A stretch of DNA of 64,000 bases from G965216695 sp965216695 (GTDB lineage Bacteria; Pseudomonadota; Gammaproteobacteria; Pseudomonadales; Azotimanducaceae): assembly GCA_965216695.1 (NCBI GenBank), contig OZ244212.1, positions 4,154,001 to 4,218,000 of the forward strand. Direction: 5' to 3'. The notes below the pieces were generated by a model. That model saw only the letters and a program-made list of their open reading frames with translations. It ran no database searches and was not told the origin of the DNA. Both the position numbers and the translations under genes were made by a program. Below are positions 9,162-18,027 of this stretch, piece by piece (position 1 is the stretch's first letter; each line of letters begins with the position of its first letter).

Positions 9162-10133
9162 TTAGTCCAGCGTGAACCCGGAGCAATCAGCCGCAACGTT
9201 CCCCGGCGCGTGGAGCAGGCTCTTTATTTCGTTGACTGTATCCTGCACCACCGAGCGCAAACTGGTGTTTTCGGCGTGTGCGAGTGCCCTTTCTGCGGCG
9301 GCCAACGCCTGCTGCGGGCAATGTGACCGCTTCAGAGTTTCGGCGTAGTTATTCAGCGCGCCTACGTGATCGGAGTCTTGCGCAAGCACGCGGACGTACA
9401 ACGCGGCTGCGTCTTTCAGTTCGGCCCTTTCCAACGCCAGGTTGCCTGCGGCGAACAGCAGATCGGAATCGGTGTCCCAACGTTGTAGCCCGGCATTCAA
9501 TGCAGCTTGAATCGCGTGCGTGTCAAACACTTCCATGCTGCTTGCGAGGGTCTGAAGATAGCGGCCGGGCGTGCCGTCCGCCGGAAGTTCTCCGGGACGG
9601 AGTGCCACAACCGCCCACTGGCCCGCTAGGGACCACGAGCGGAGGAACGCGCGCGTGGACTGCCGGAGTTCGCGCCGCCGTCCAGACCGCAGAACGACAT
9701 CGTTGCGTTGTGCGTCATACCCGACTACTACCGCGTAGTGCCAGCGCGGCAGCCAATCAAACAGCAGATTCTGCAACACCAGCACCGGCCGACCGGCCTC
9801 GAGCTCGCGTATAAGCCCGGCCAGCTTGCCTTCCAGTTCGTGAGGGAGGTATCCGTGGCGCCGCGCTGCGGCTTTCAACTCTACCTGAAAGCTGCCACGG
9901 CGCTTCGGCACGTAGACCTGATCTGCGAGGGCATCCGGCGTGATTTCGGTGCCGTGGTAACTCAAAACCGTTGCAAGTGCAGCGGGCCCACATTGAAATC
10001 TGGACTGGGGAAAGAACGGTACGTCGTTCAGCAGGATGGTCTGTGCGTCGGTCGGTGCATTGCCGTGGTGCGCGCAGCCGGCGATGGCGAGAAGCAGCAC
10101 AAGGTGTGCTGCCACCCGCCCGCCATCGTGCAA
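9162..10133 (-). CDS. PA2778-family C39-like cysteine peptidase lipoprotein
   Basis: 323 residues: a signal peptide with lipobox AIAGC (Cys20), a papain-like C39-type domain with the nucleophile in FQCGPAAL (Cys48) and the catalytic His in RWHYAVVVGYD (His132), then a TPR-like helical C-terminus (about 215-300). This order matches the PA2778 family. The start is TTG at 10133, four bases after the stop of the upstream PA2779-type gene and preceded by GAAGG; no in-frame ATG gives the signal peptide. The tight pair implies a joint periplasmic role, but the substrate is unknown. Confidence 0.85.
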   Translation of the reverse strand: MHDGGRVAAHLVLLLAIAGCAHHGNAPTDAQTILLNDVPFFPQSRFQCGPAALATVLSYHGTEITPDALADQVYVPKRRGSFQVELKAAARRHGYLPHELEGKLAGLIRELEAGRPVLVLQNLLFDWLPRWHYAVVVGYDAQRNDVVLRSGRRRELRQSTRAFLRSWSLAGQWAVVALRPGELPADGTPGRYLQTLASSMEVFDTHAIQAALNAGLQRWDTDSDLLFAAGNLALERAELKDAAALYVRVLAQDSDHVGALNNYAETLKRSHCPQQALAAAERALAHAENTSLRSVVQDTVNEIKSLLHAPGNVAADCSGFTLD

Positions 10134-10137
10134 GGGA

Positions 10138-10509
10138 TCAGACCTTCGAGAAAACGTTGGTAACGCCGGTGAGGTCGAGAATCAGAAGCACAACGAAGAC
10201 GATGCCGATTACCGCAAGCAGTGAGCCGCCCGACGGCAATTCTTCCATCTGTTGTGCCATCAGCGCGAGGTCCGCGTCCGGCAATCCCTGGACGCGTGCC
10301 AAAGCGTCTTCCGGTTGCACACCTAATGCAACCAGATGTTTCTGCACGTCATCTCGCATCAGGGCTCCGGATACTGCGTCGAGGTTTGCCTGACGTTCTA
10401 CGCTGGCCAGGTACTGTGGCGTGTCGATGACGCCCGCCTCAGCTGGGACGGCGACCGATACACAGAGCAGTGCGGCCAGACATACGTTCACGATCAGTTG
10501 TTTCGTCAT
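10138..10509 (-). CDS. PA2779-family small membrane protein
   Basis: 123 residues starting at ATG 10509, which has GGAG upstream; the frame extends further upstream but without signal-peptide character. A cleavable signal (ending VPAEAG) is followed by a helical region with DVQKHLVALGVQPEDALARV and a C-terminal hydrophobic segment (LLAVIGIVFVVLLILDL) that should anchor it in the membrane. The arrangement matches the PA2779 family, typically paired with the PA2778 peptidase. The two genes are four bases apart and almost certainly co-transcribed. Biochemical function unknown. Confidence 0.85.
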   Translation of the reverse strand: MTKQLIVNVCLAALLCVSVAVPAEAGVIDTPQYLASVERQANLDAVSGALMRDDVQKHLVALGVQPEDALARVQGLPDADLALMAQQMEELPSGGSLLAVIGIVFVVLLILDLTGVTNVFSKV

Positions 10510-10782
10510 GCGCTTTGCGCTCCTTCGTTTGGCTGCACGTTGTGGCTGCACCTGGTGGCCGCGCCCGATCGGCGGTGTATTCAATTTCCGGTGCAGTATT
10601 GTGCGTGTTCGACCGATTCTAGGAAACCAGGGTTCCAAGGAGTGTGTCGCACCGCTCAGCGTCGGGGTCATCGGGTGTTTGCATCGGGAGATGTCACCGC
10701 GGGTACGCGCGCCGGGTGATTCACGTCACAGGCACTGTCTTTTGGGTGAGCTACGCTGTTTGGGAGCGAAAGGATTGGCTCA

Positions 10783-11334
10783 ATGCGACACTATCTTTAC
10801 AGTTCCATTCTGGTGATGTTGGCCGGCTGCGCCGCGGTCCCGTCGGATCGGGACTCGCGTGATACGCCCACAGACGCGTCCGTCGGCGGCGTCGAATCAG
10901 CGGTTTCGCACGTTGAAAGCCCGGTGGCGGATCGCGAACGCCCGCCGGTTTCGGAGCACGCGCAGGATCGCCATTGTCTCGCGCTGGCGATGTACTGGGA
11001 GGCACGCGGAGAAGGACGAACCGGGATGGTGGCCGTGGGTTCCGTGGTACGCAATCGCGTGCGCGACCCGCGATTTCCGGATGCAGTGTGCGACGTGGTG
11101 TATGAGGGTGGCGAAACACCCCCATGCCAGTTTTCCTGGTGGTGCGATGGTCGCAGTGACCGACCCACAGACGCTACTCAGTGGCGAAGGTCGCTCGAAC
11201 TTGCGCGCGAGATGCTGACGACGTCCGTTGATGATCCCACGCAAGGGGCGCTGTTCTTCCATAGCACCGCCATGGCATCACCATGGCGCCGGACGCGCAC
11301 GGCCAAGATCGGTAACCATATTTTCTACCGCTAG
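10783..11334 (+). CDS. SleB/CwlJ-type cell wall hydrolase lipoprotein
   Basis: 183 residues with lipobox LAGC near residue 15 and a Ser/Asp-rich linker. A Hydrolase_2 (SleB) domain follows: HCLALAMYWEARGEG contains the expected catalytic Glu, then VGSVVRNRV, CQFSWWCDG and GALFFHS, all hallmark segments of the family. These enzymes cleave glycan strands of peptidoglycan; the lipoprotein signal puts it in the periplasm. The ATG has AAAGGA nine bases upstream. It is divergent from the PA2779/PA2778 pair, with 273 bases between them in which I see no further gene. Confidence 0.88.
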   Translation: MRHYLYSSILVMLAGCAAVPSDRDSRDTPTDASVGGVESAVSHVESPVADRERPPVSEHAQDRHCLALAMYWEARGEGRTGMVAVGSVVRNRVRDPRFPDAVCDVVYEGGETPPCQFSWWCDGRSDRPTDATQWRRSLELAREMLTTSVDDPTQGALFFHSTAMASPWRRTRTAKIGNHIFYR

Positions 11335-11350
11335 TTGGGTCGCGGCAGGT

Positions 11351-13147
11351 TCAAATCTCCAGGTAGTCGTCCAAGCTCGTGTCGGCGCTAGCGTCGTCGG
11401 GGGTTGTTGGCTCAGGAGCGGAGGCTTCTCGCGCCGCGGCAAGACCCAGCTCCGTGGCGATGAACGTGCGCGCTGCGCGCACCTGATTTGTGCCTTCGAA
11501 GCCTTCGCCCACGCGCACTTTGTTGCCGCTGCGATCTACCGCGTCCAATGCGTAGTAAATCGTGTGCTTGCCGCCGGACTGGCTCTTGGAGGTTTCGGAT
11601 TCTTTCAGTCGCGTAACGGTGTGGGCGGCGAGATTCGACCTGCTGACAGGAAAACCCAGGAGTTTGCGCGTGGAGGTGATTCTGTCTCCTTCGCGGGCTA
11701 CTTCCAAAGAGTTGAGCAGCATGTACAACCCGCCGAGTAGGACGAGCGATCCAACGAGCGCAAACACGCCTCCCAGAAACGTCTGATCTGCGTCGGCGAT
11801 CACAAAGACGCCTATGCCGGCAAAGAGTGTGCCGATAAGACTCATGATGACGCTGGTCGACAGCCGCCGACCCATCGGAAACACAATGGTCGTGCCGTGC
11901 GGCGACTTGTTAATCCGGACCGTGTCACGAATCGCCGCGTCGTCCATGTGGGACTGTTCGAAGCGCGCTGCATCCAGGGAAAGTCTTGCTAACGTGCGTG
12001 AACGCTTGCCGGTGGGATAGACCGGAATTTCGTAGTCTCGATCCAGATCTGTCCCGGTGAGTTCGGCCTCAATGTTTAGACGCCAGAAGTAGTAGGTATC
12101 GTTCGCCTGTTCTGCATCCGACCCAGAGAGGTGATCCGGTACATCGAATCGGAAGCTGACACGCGTGCCTCTGCTCTGAAATTCGCTGTGTGCTACCTGG
12201 GATTCCTGCCATTCAGCAGACTGACTGCGGCTCTTGTTCTTGCCGGACCCGGATTGGTAGCTGCGAATACACGTTAACGTGACCGTGAAGCGTTGGTCTG
12301 CATCGTAGGGGAGATCGATGTCGATTGTGCCGGCTACGTCGCCGCCGATTGCGCCGGGGAAAGGGTCGAGCGTGAGCGGTGCTGGACCAAAGCGACGCCA
12401 CTCCCGGGTTCTGCGAACGGCCCAAACGATCAACCCTGCGCCAATCAATGGAAACAGCAGGCCGATCAGGGCCGGCCAATTCTGTTTGTCGACGATTTCA
12501 CCGTATAGAAGGAAAGGCAGGGGCGCGGAGATCAGATTCCACAGGGCTGCAAATCCCCACGCAGCGTACATGGTGCCTCGGGAGTCCGACCGTATGGGAT
12601 CACCTTGCCAGTTTTCATTCGCGAGCCAAGGTGAATCCTGATAGGTTGGATCAGTCAGGTCTTTTGGCGCAGGCGCTTTGATGGCAACGATGATCAGCGC
12701 GAGTCCAACGCCGCCGAATGTCAGCAGGAAGATGGTCTTCAAGCCAAGCAACCCCCAGCGGAGAGAGCGGTCATAGATTGCGCTATCCGGATCGTTGGGG
12801 TCTACATACACCGTTACGTTCGCACCGGCCGCCAAGGCGCGTTGTAGCGATCGACCCACATGCTGCTGGTGGTCGCCGATGTTGTCCGCGCCGCCGGCAA
12901 CGCCGACACGCGTGCCCACGAATGATCTGCCGCCGATCGTGTAGCGGTACTCGGCGTACGCTTCGTACGTGGTGGAATCGCTGTCCGAATGGGTGTGGTA
13001 TCCGCCTTTTACGAGTTCCGCTTGCACCGGCTCCCAGCTGTTCATGCGCCAGGCATCGTGCAGGTTGCTGCCCACGGACCACGTCATCCACACACCCACG
13101 CCAAAAAACGGCAGGGCGAACAGGAGTAGGAAAATTCTGCCTTTCAT
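11351..13147 (-). CDS. DUF3592 membrane protein
   Basis: 598 residues with an N-terminal membrane segment, then a DUF3592-like domain (WEPVQAELVKGGY, YRYTIGGRSFVGTRVG, VTVYVDPNDPDSAIYDR) and several more hydrophobic pairs near 135-160, 195-250 and 415-465. A soluble Ig-like region lies between, and the C-terminus (AHTVTRLKESETSKSQSG to YLEI) is cytoplasm-like. DUF3592 proteins are membrane proteins of unknown function. The gene stands alone, convergent with the SleB-like gene and divergent from the exported methyltransferase. Confidence 0.75.
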   Translation of the reverse strand: MKGRIFLLLFALPFFGVGVWMTWSVGSNLHDAWRMNSWEPVQAELVKGGYHTHSDSDSTTYEAYAEYRYTIGGRSFVGTRVGVAGGADNIGDHQQHVGRSLQRALAAGANVTVYVDPNDPDSAIYDRSLRWGLLGLKTIFLLTFGGVGLALIIVAIKAPAPKDLTDPTYQDSPWLANENWQGDPIRSDSRGTMYAAWGFAALWNLISAPLPFLLYGEIVDKQNWPALIGLLFPLIGAGLIVWAVRRTREWRRFGPAPLTLDPFPGAIGGDVAGTIDIDLPYDADQRFTVTLTCIRSYQSGSGKNKSRSQSAEWQESQVAHSEFQSRGTRVSFRFDVPDHLSGSDAEQANDTYYFWRLNIEAELTGTDLDRDYEIPVYPTGKRSRTLARLSLDAARFEQSHMDDAAIRDTVRINKSPHGTTIVFPMGRRLSTSVIMSLIGTLFAGIGVFVIADADQTFLGGVFALVGSLVLLGGLYMLLNSLEVAREGDRITSTRKLLGFPVSRSNLAAHTVTRLKESETSKSQSGGKHTIYYALDAVDRSGNKVRVGEGFEGTNQVRAARTFIATELGLAAAREASAPEPTTPDDASADTSLDDYLEI

Positions 13148-13223
13148 CGAGGATCCAGAGTCGCAGCGCGAGAGGACACTATAGAACCGATCGGCTTAGA
13201 TCTGCTGTGAGAACGGTCGCACG

Positions 13224-13246
13224 CGCTCCCGCGCACTGCGGGAGCG
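13224..13246. promoter_or_regulatory. Perfect hairpin between divergent genes
   Basis: CGCTCCCGC at 13224-13232 and GCGGGAGCG at 13238-13246 form a perfect 9-bp inverted repeat around a 5-base loop, in the 209-bp gap between the divergent DUF3592 and methyltransferase genes. There is no T-run, so it is not a standard terminator; an operator is possible. Confidence 0.3.
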
Positions 13247-13356
13247 GTGTTCGTGTTCGACAAACGCACAATGGTGCGGGTGGGAACGGGCAGGTATGGT
13301 GTGATCAACTGCATAGAATTGGGGCGGCGAAGCGGACGGTGATTCGGGGGGTAGAC

Positions 13357-14088
13357 ATGACAAAAGCCGGTTTGGGAACGGAATTGCTTGCTGCGCGACT
13401 GTTGGGTCTGGTCGTGCTTGCCGGGTTGGTGTCCTCGGTGACGTTGCCCCTCGCGGTAGCGCAGGAACCGGAGCATAGCAGCCAGCATGCGCGGGGTGGA
13501 CAGGCCAACGCGCACATGAACCGGCGCGCGTTTTCGGACCTGGTGGCCGGCTTCGAGGCGCCGGAACGCGAAGCTTGGCAGAAGCCGGCGGACGTGTTGG
13601 CGCTGATTGGCGATGTGCGCGGCAAGACGGTGCTCGACATTGGCAGTGGCACGGGATACTTCAGTTTCCGGTTGGCGGATGCGGGAGCGAAGGTGATATG
13701 CGGCGACGTCGACGAACGCTTTCTGAACTACATCCAGCAGCGCATGGGTGAACGCAATGTTGACGATACAACGATGGAAACCCGTAAACTGCCTTACGAT
13801 TCTCCGGCATTGGCGCCCGGCGAGGTGGACATAGCGCTAATCGTCAACACCTACCACCACATTGAGGATCGGGTTGCGTACTTCTCTGAAGTGCGAAGAG
13901 GACTCGCGCCGGGCGGCAAGCTTGTGGTGGTGGACTTCCACAATGGCGAGCGTCCGATAGGCCCGCCCGCCGCCATGTCCCTTGCGGCGGATCAGGTGGC
14001 GGCGGAACTGGTACGCGCGGGCTATCTGTCATTGTCGGTGAACCATTCCTTGCTGCCTTATCAGTACATCATTCAGGCGACGCCGTGA
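13357..14088 (+). CDS. Exported class I SAM-dependent methyltransferase
   Basis: 243 residues. The start is ATG 13357 with GGGGGG just upstream; longer in-frame starts give a basic, unstructured extension. The N-terminus is a clear signal peptide (LLGLVVLAGLVSSVTLPLAVAQE). The methyltransferase fold follows: motif I VLDIGSGTGYFS, motif II acidic GDVDE, and DIALIVNTYHHIED before LAPGGKLVVVDFH. Exported SAM methyltransferases are puzzling because SAM is cytoplasmic. Substrate unknown. Confidence 0.8.
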   Translation: MTKAGLGTELLAARLLGLVVLAGLVSSVTLPLAVAQEPEHSSQHARGGQANAHMNRRAFSDLVAGFEAPEREAWQKPADVLALIGDVRGKTVLDIGSGTGYFSFRLADAGAKVICGDVDERFLNYIQQRMGERNVDDTTMETRKLPYDSPALAPGEVDIALIVNTYHHIEDRVAYFSEVRRGLAPGGKLVVVDFHNGERPIGPPAAMSLAADQVAAELVRAGYLSLSVNHSLLPYQYIIQATP

Positions 14089-14161
14089 GTTGGGGTAGCA
14101 GCTGCATCGCAATCGCGTCGACCTCCGCGGTGTCGAAGCACAGGATCTGACCCGGTCTATC

Positions 14162-14734
14162 GTGTTGCAGCATGCAAACGTGCTCATTGTGCCGGGTTTG
14201 TTTTCGCCCCGGTGGCACATGCTGGGTATCCGTCATGGGCTCAGGCGTCGCGGGTATCAGGCCGAGATCTGGGATGATGCGTCGGTGTTTGGAGACATTG
14301 ATTGCTCCGTCGAACGCCTTTGCCGGCGTCTGGGTTCGTACTCGTCGGACGTACGCGTCGTGACCCACAGCTTCGGGGACTGGCTGTTTCGTCAGGCGTA
14401 CGAAGCATGTCACCCTGCGGTTCCCGTGATGGTGTCGCTGGTCCCTGTGATGCGGCCGGTTATTGCCGCGCGATTGGTTGCGCCGCTTGGCAGGATTTTT
14501 CCGGAGATTGCCGTGATGGCGAATGCGGAGCGTGCGGCATCGGCGATTCACTTGCCCGCGGATCTCCAGCGTCTCGTTGTCTGGGCGCGCTTCGATCCCT
14601 GGACGCGGCGTGCGGACTTGAGCGGTACGGCTGGAACGCGCTGCACCGAGGTGCTCGGTACCCACAACAGTATTTTATGGCAGCCGTCAGTCTATGATCT
14701 GATCGCGTCTCACTTCGAACAACGCGACAGTTGA
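14162..14734 (+). CDS. Alpha/beta-hydrolase-like protein
   Basis: 190 residues beginning at GTG. The order is ANVLIVPGLFSPRWHMLGIRHGL, then DVRVVTHSFGDWL (a nucleophile elbow T-H-S-F-G close to GxSxG), and GTHNSILW near the end, which offers a candidate catalytic His. A small alpha/beta-hydrolase or lipase-like fold is likely. Substrate and start codon are uncertain. It lies 73 bases after the methyltransferase in the same direction. Confidence 0.55.
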   Translation: MLQHANVLIVPGLFSPRWHMLGIRHGLRRRGYQAEIWDDASVFGDIDCSVERLCRRLGSYSSDVRVVTHSFGDWLFRQAYEACHPAVPVMVSLVPVMRPVIAARLVAPLGRIFPEIAVMANAERAASAIHLPADLQRLVVWARFDPWTRRADLSGTAGTRCTEVLGTHNSILWQPSVYDLIASHFEQRDS

Positions 14735-14742
14735 ACGTTAAG

Positions 14743-15957
14743 TTACGGGCTGTCGGTTTCGCTTGCCTGCTGTAGTGTGTCGTCGGGTAGTTCTTTAACC
14801 TGTGGGTGTCTGCGTCTGCGGGTGCGCGCAGGGACCATCGCGCGCATCGATTCGAGCTTGCCGAAACACAGCAGTTTGTCTTCCGGTTCCAGCACCCTCG
14901 AAGATTTGGGATTGGGTATAACCTTGTTGTCGCGGTACAACGTCAGAACGTTTACGTCCTTCTCCATCAGATCTACGTCTTTGATCGTGCGGCCAACGAA
15001 ATTGGATCCGTCCGGAATATAGATCTCGCCAACGCCGTAGCCTTTGGAGACCGTGAGGCGTTGACGGATGTCGATCTCCGGAAAGTCCACCTGGGCGGCG
15101 ATGTAGTCGATAATGGCGCCCGCAACGTCCAGGTGGGTCGCCTGCTCGATGCCTTCGAGGCCGGGGGACGAGTTGACCTCCATAATCTGGGGGCCTGTCG
15201 TACTTTCCAGCATGTCGACGCCGGCGACCCGCAACCCGAGGATTTGCGCGGCCTTCACCGCGGCCTGTTCGAATTCTGCGTCCAGGTCGATGGGCTCGGC
15301 CACGCCGCCACGGTGTACGTTGCTCCTAAATTCCTGACCCTGAGCGACTCGACGCATCGCCGCAACAACGTGCTCGCCAACCACCAGGGCGCGCACGTCA
15401 CGGCCGCGGCTTTCCGCAACGAACTTCTGGATCAGCACGTTCTGCCGCTGACTCTGCAGTAGCTCAATGATCGACTCGGCAGCTTTCGTGGTCTCTGCAA
15501 GCAGTACGCCGATCCCCTGCGTGCCTTCGATCAGTTTTATGATCACCGGAGCGCCGCCTACGCGCTCGATGGCTGGCAGTACGTCTTTTTTGTCGCGCAC
15601 GAAGGTGGTTTCGGGAATGCCGATGCCGTGACGGCTAAGAATCTGCAGACTGCGCAGTTTGTCGCGTGAGTTGATGATGCCGTGCGCTGTGTTCGCACAG
15701 AAGACATCCATTTCCTGGAACTGCCGAACGACCGCCGTGCCGTAGTACGTGATCGATGCTCCGATGCGCGGCAGCACCGCGTCGTAATCGGACAGCTGCT
15801 TCTGCCGGAAGTACAGGTCGGGCGATCCTGCTTTCAGATCGATCGCGAATTTCAGCGTGTCCAGCACCTTCGCGTTGATGCCCCGTTCCTCGGCCGCCTC
15901 TTTGAGTCGGCGTGTGCTGTACGCTCTCAACGATCTGGACAGTATCGCGAGTTTCAT
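14743..15957 (-). CDS. rimK: RimK-type ATP-grasp glutamate ligase with C-terminal RCK_C domain
   Basis: 404 residues from ATG 15957 (GGGGG five bases upstream; the frame extends further but MKLAILSRS is the classic RimK start). Residues 1-290 match RimK, which adds glutamates to the C-terminus of ribosomal protein S6 or related substrates: INSRDKLRSLQIL, IKLIEGTQGIGVLLAET (ATP-grasp loop), QKFVAESRGRDVRALVVG, RSNVHRGG, and IMEVNSSPGLEGIE. Residues about 310-385 (GVGEIYIPDGSNFVGRTIKD to KLLCFG) look like a TrkA-C/RCK_C ligand-binding domain, an unusual tail that may confer allosteric control. It is convergent with the preceding gene. Confidence 0.85.
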   Translation of the reverse strand: MKLAILSRSLRAYSTRRLKEAAEERGINAKVLDTLKFAIDLKAGSPDLYFRQKQLSDYDAVLPRIGASITYYGTAVVRQFQEMDVFCANTAHGIINSRDKLRSLQILSRHGIGIPETTFVRDKKDVLPAIERVGGAPVIIKLIEGTQGIGVLLAETTKAAESIIELLQSQRQNVLIQKFVAESRGRDVRALVVGEHVVAAMRRVAQGQEFRSNVHRGGVAEPIDLDAEFEQAAVKAAQILGLRVAGVDMLESTTGPQIMEVNSSPGLEGIEQATHLDVAGAIIDYIAAQVDFPEIDIRQRLTVSKGYGVGEIYIPDGSNFVGRTIKDVDLMEKDVNVLTLYRDNKVIPNPKSSRVLEPEDKLLCFGKLESMRAMVPARTRRRRHPQVKELPDDTLQQASETDSP

Positions 15958-16078
15958 GATGCCCCCATCGGCTTGTCGTCGGACACTATACCTACGGTAC
16001 CGGATCGGCGTCTTCGGCTCGATTGACGACACGCGGCACCGGATCGTAACGTGAACTCGACTTGGGGAGAAGGCTGCG

Positions 16079-16918
16079 ATGAGATACGCAATCAAGACCG
16101 CGCCGCAGAACACGTCGTGGCCGGACATGTTGAGTGTCTGGCAGGCGGCCGACGGGATGCCGGTCTTCGAATCCGCCTGGAACTTCGATCACTTCTATCC
16201 GATCAACGTGCCGGACACGACCGGGCCCTGTATGGAAGCCTGGACCACGCTTACTGCGCTTGCCCAGGCGACTGAGCGCATCCGCGTGGGTTGCATGGTT
16301 AGCGGTGTCGTCTACCGGCATCCGGCGGTACTCGCCAACATGATTGCGTCGCTCGATGTCATCTCCGGCGGCCGGCTGGAGATTGGCATTGGTGCTGGTT
16401 GGAGTGAGGAGGAATGCGACGCGTACGGCATCGACCTGGGATCGATGACGGAGCGCTTTGACCGGTTCGACGAAGCTTGCGCGGTCATTGACTCGCTGCT
16501 CACGAACGAGGTCACCAACTTTCATGGCCACTACTTCAGGTTGAGCGACGCGCGGTGCAACCCGCCGCCGGTGCAGTCACCGCGGCCGCGGTTGTGTATC
16601 GGCGGCAACGGCGAGAGAAGGACGTTTCCCAACGTCGTCCGGTATGCCGAACACTGGAACTATGCCGGCTTCGACGTGGAGGGGTTCACTCTGAAACGCG
16701 ATGCATTGGCATTGCAATGCGAGGCGTTCGGACGCGATCCTGCGGAAATCATGACGAGCGTGCATCAGCCAGTACGCTACGATGCACTCGCGGACGTTGA
16801 GTCGTCTGTTCGCGCGTTCAAGGCAGCGGGCCTCGATCTGTTGGTATTCTATATGCCGCCCCCTCACAATCCGCAGCAGCTTGTGCCGCTGGCGGACATC
16901 GCGGAGCGGGTGGGCTGA
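16079..16918 (+). CDS. LLM-class (luciferase-like) oxidoreductase
   Basis: 279 residues, ATG preceded by GGGGAGAAGG. Luciferase-like monooxygenase features: ESAWNFDHFYPI near the N-terminus, ATERIRVGCMVSGVVYRHPAVL, LDVISGGRLEIGIGAGWSEEE, FHGHYFRL, and P.P.LCIGGNGERR. The subfamily resembles F420-dependent LLM enzymes, but an FMN cofactor cannot be excluded from sequence. Substrate unknown. Its stop lies four bases from the end of the convergent interrupted LLM gene. Confidence 0.85.
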   Translation: MRYAIKTAPQNTSWPDMLSVWQAADGMPVFESAWNFDHFYPINVPDTTGPCMEAWTTLTALAQATERIRVGCMVSGVVYRHPAVLANMIASLDVISGGRLEIGIGAGWSEEECDAYGIDLGSMTERFDRFDEACAVIDSLLTNEVTNFHGHYFRLSDARCNPPPVQSPRPRLCIGGNGERRTFPNVVRYAEHWNYAGFDVEGFTLKRDALALQCEAFGRDPAEIMTSVHQPVRYDALADVESSVRAFKAAGLDLLVFYMPPPHNPQQLVPLADIAERVG

Positions 16919-16922
16919 TCGA

Positions 16923-18023
16923 TCAGACGTTCTTTTCGCGGAGTCCGGCTTCTTCCAGGCGCGGTTTGAGCAGACGTTGGTAGTTGTGCAGTCCGTCGTC
17001 GTAGTTCACCCAGGTGAGCGTGGTGCCGTCGAGTCCGGCTTCGCTTAGCGCGAGCAGTCCTTCGGCCACCTGGTCGGGCGTGCCGACGAGGGGCAGTGCG
17101 CCGTAGCCCGCGATCATGTTGGCGGCCATTGCCTCCCACTGTTCGCCCAGCACGCTTTGCGAGTTGCCGATGAGCATGTCGAGAAGATTGCGAACGCCTT
17201 CCCAATCGCCGTGTTCGTGCACGTATCGGTCGCGCTCGGCCTTTGCCTGCGCTTCTGTTTCGCAACAGACGATATAGACCTGGCCGTACACTTCGATCCG
17301 CCGATCCGCCACCCTTGCTTTGGATTTTACGAAATGCGCGGCTTCACCCGCCGCCTAAAGGTCCGGCGCGACCACGAAACTCAGGTCGGCGTTGGTCGCT
17401 GCAAACTCGATGCCTCGCGGACTGTTCCCTGCGCTCATGATTACCGGTTGTGTCTGCAGCGGTGAGGGATCGGAGTACGCGTTCGCACAGTCGAAGTATG
17501 TGCCTTTGTAGTCGAAACTGTCGTCCGCGTTCCAAAGTGCACGGATCAGCGCGAGCCAATCTTCAGCAACGTCGTAGCGGGTATCGTGGGCCAGCTGTTG
17601 CACGCCGAACATGCCGATTTCGGTTGCGTTCCAGCCCGCGACAATGTTGAGGCAGAAGCGCCCGTTGGCAATGTGGTCAACGGTGGCAAACTCCTTGGCG
17701 ACCCGTACCGGGTGCACAGTGGGGACATGGCAGGTGGCGAACAGTGCGATCCGCTCCGTGATCGCCGCGAGTCCGGCAGCCCAAGTGAACGGTTCGAAGC
17801 TGCGGTGATTGAAGTTGGTGACGCCACCCATACCGCGCCAGCGTGCTACGGGAACGAGTGCGTCGATGCCTGCATGTTCCGCCGCCAGCGCGATGCGCTT
17901 TGTCTCCGCCCAGTTCACCTCAATGGTGCCGGGTACGCTCGTCATTGCACAGCCGCCGCTGACGTTGACGCCGAACACAGCCAGCTTCAAGCGGTGCGGA
18001 CTGTTGCGCAACGGATTCAGCAT
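16923..18023 (-). pseudogene. LLM-class flavin monooxygenase interrupted by an in-frame TAG
   Basis: The reading frame from ATG 18023 encodes 222 residues of a luciferase-like monooxygenase (LKLAVFGVNVSGG, VNWAETKRIALAAEHAG, IANGRFCLNIVAGWN, SDPSPLQTQPVIMSAGNSP) and then meets TAG at 17355-17357. In the same frame, with no indel, it continues AAGEAAHFVKSKARVADRR and on through VYGQVYIVC, YVHEHGDWEGV and GTPDQVAEGL to a stop at 16923. The combined 366 residues are the normal length for SfnG-like LLM monooxygenases, and GAG to TAG would restore a normal DLEAAGEAA helix. The 3' part could start alone at GTG 17312. It follows the PQQ dehydrogenase by four bases, so the two were an operon. Best read as a single-base nonsense pseudogene; suppression cannot be excluded. 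Confidence 0.8.
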
Positions 18024-18027
18024 TGAG

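Noticed and set aside
16079..16918. F420-dependence of the LLM enzymes as a firm call
   Set aside because: Sequence suggests the subfamily, but no F420 biosynthesis gene is in the window, so the cofactor remains open.
17312..17357. Frameshift between two LLM gene pieces
   Set aside because: Reading codon by codon shows both pieces are in the same frame separated by one TAG; no insertion or deletion is needed.
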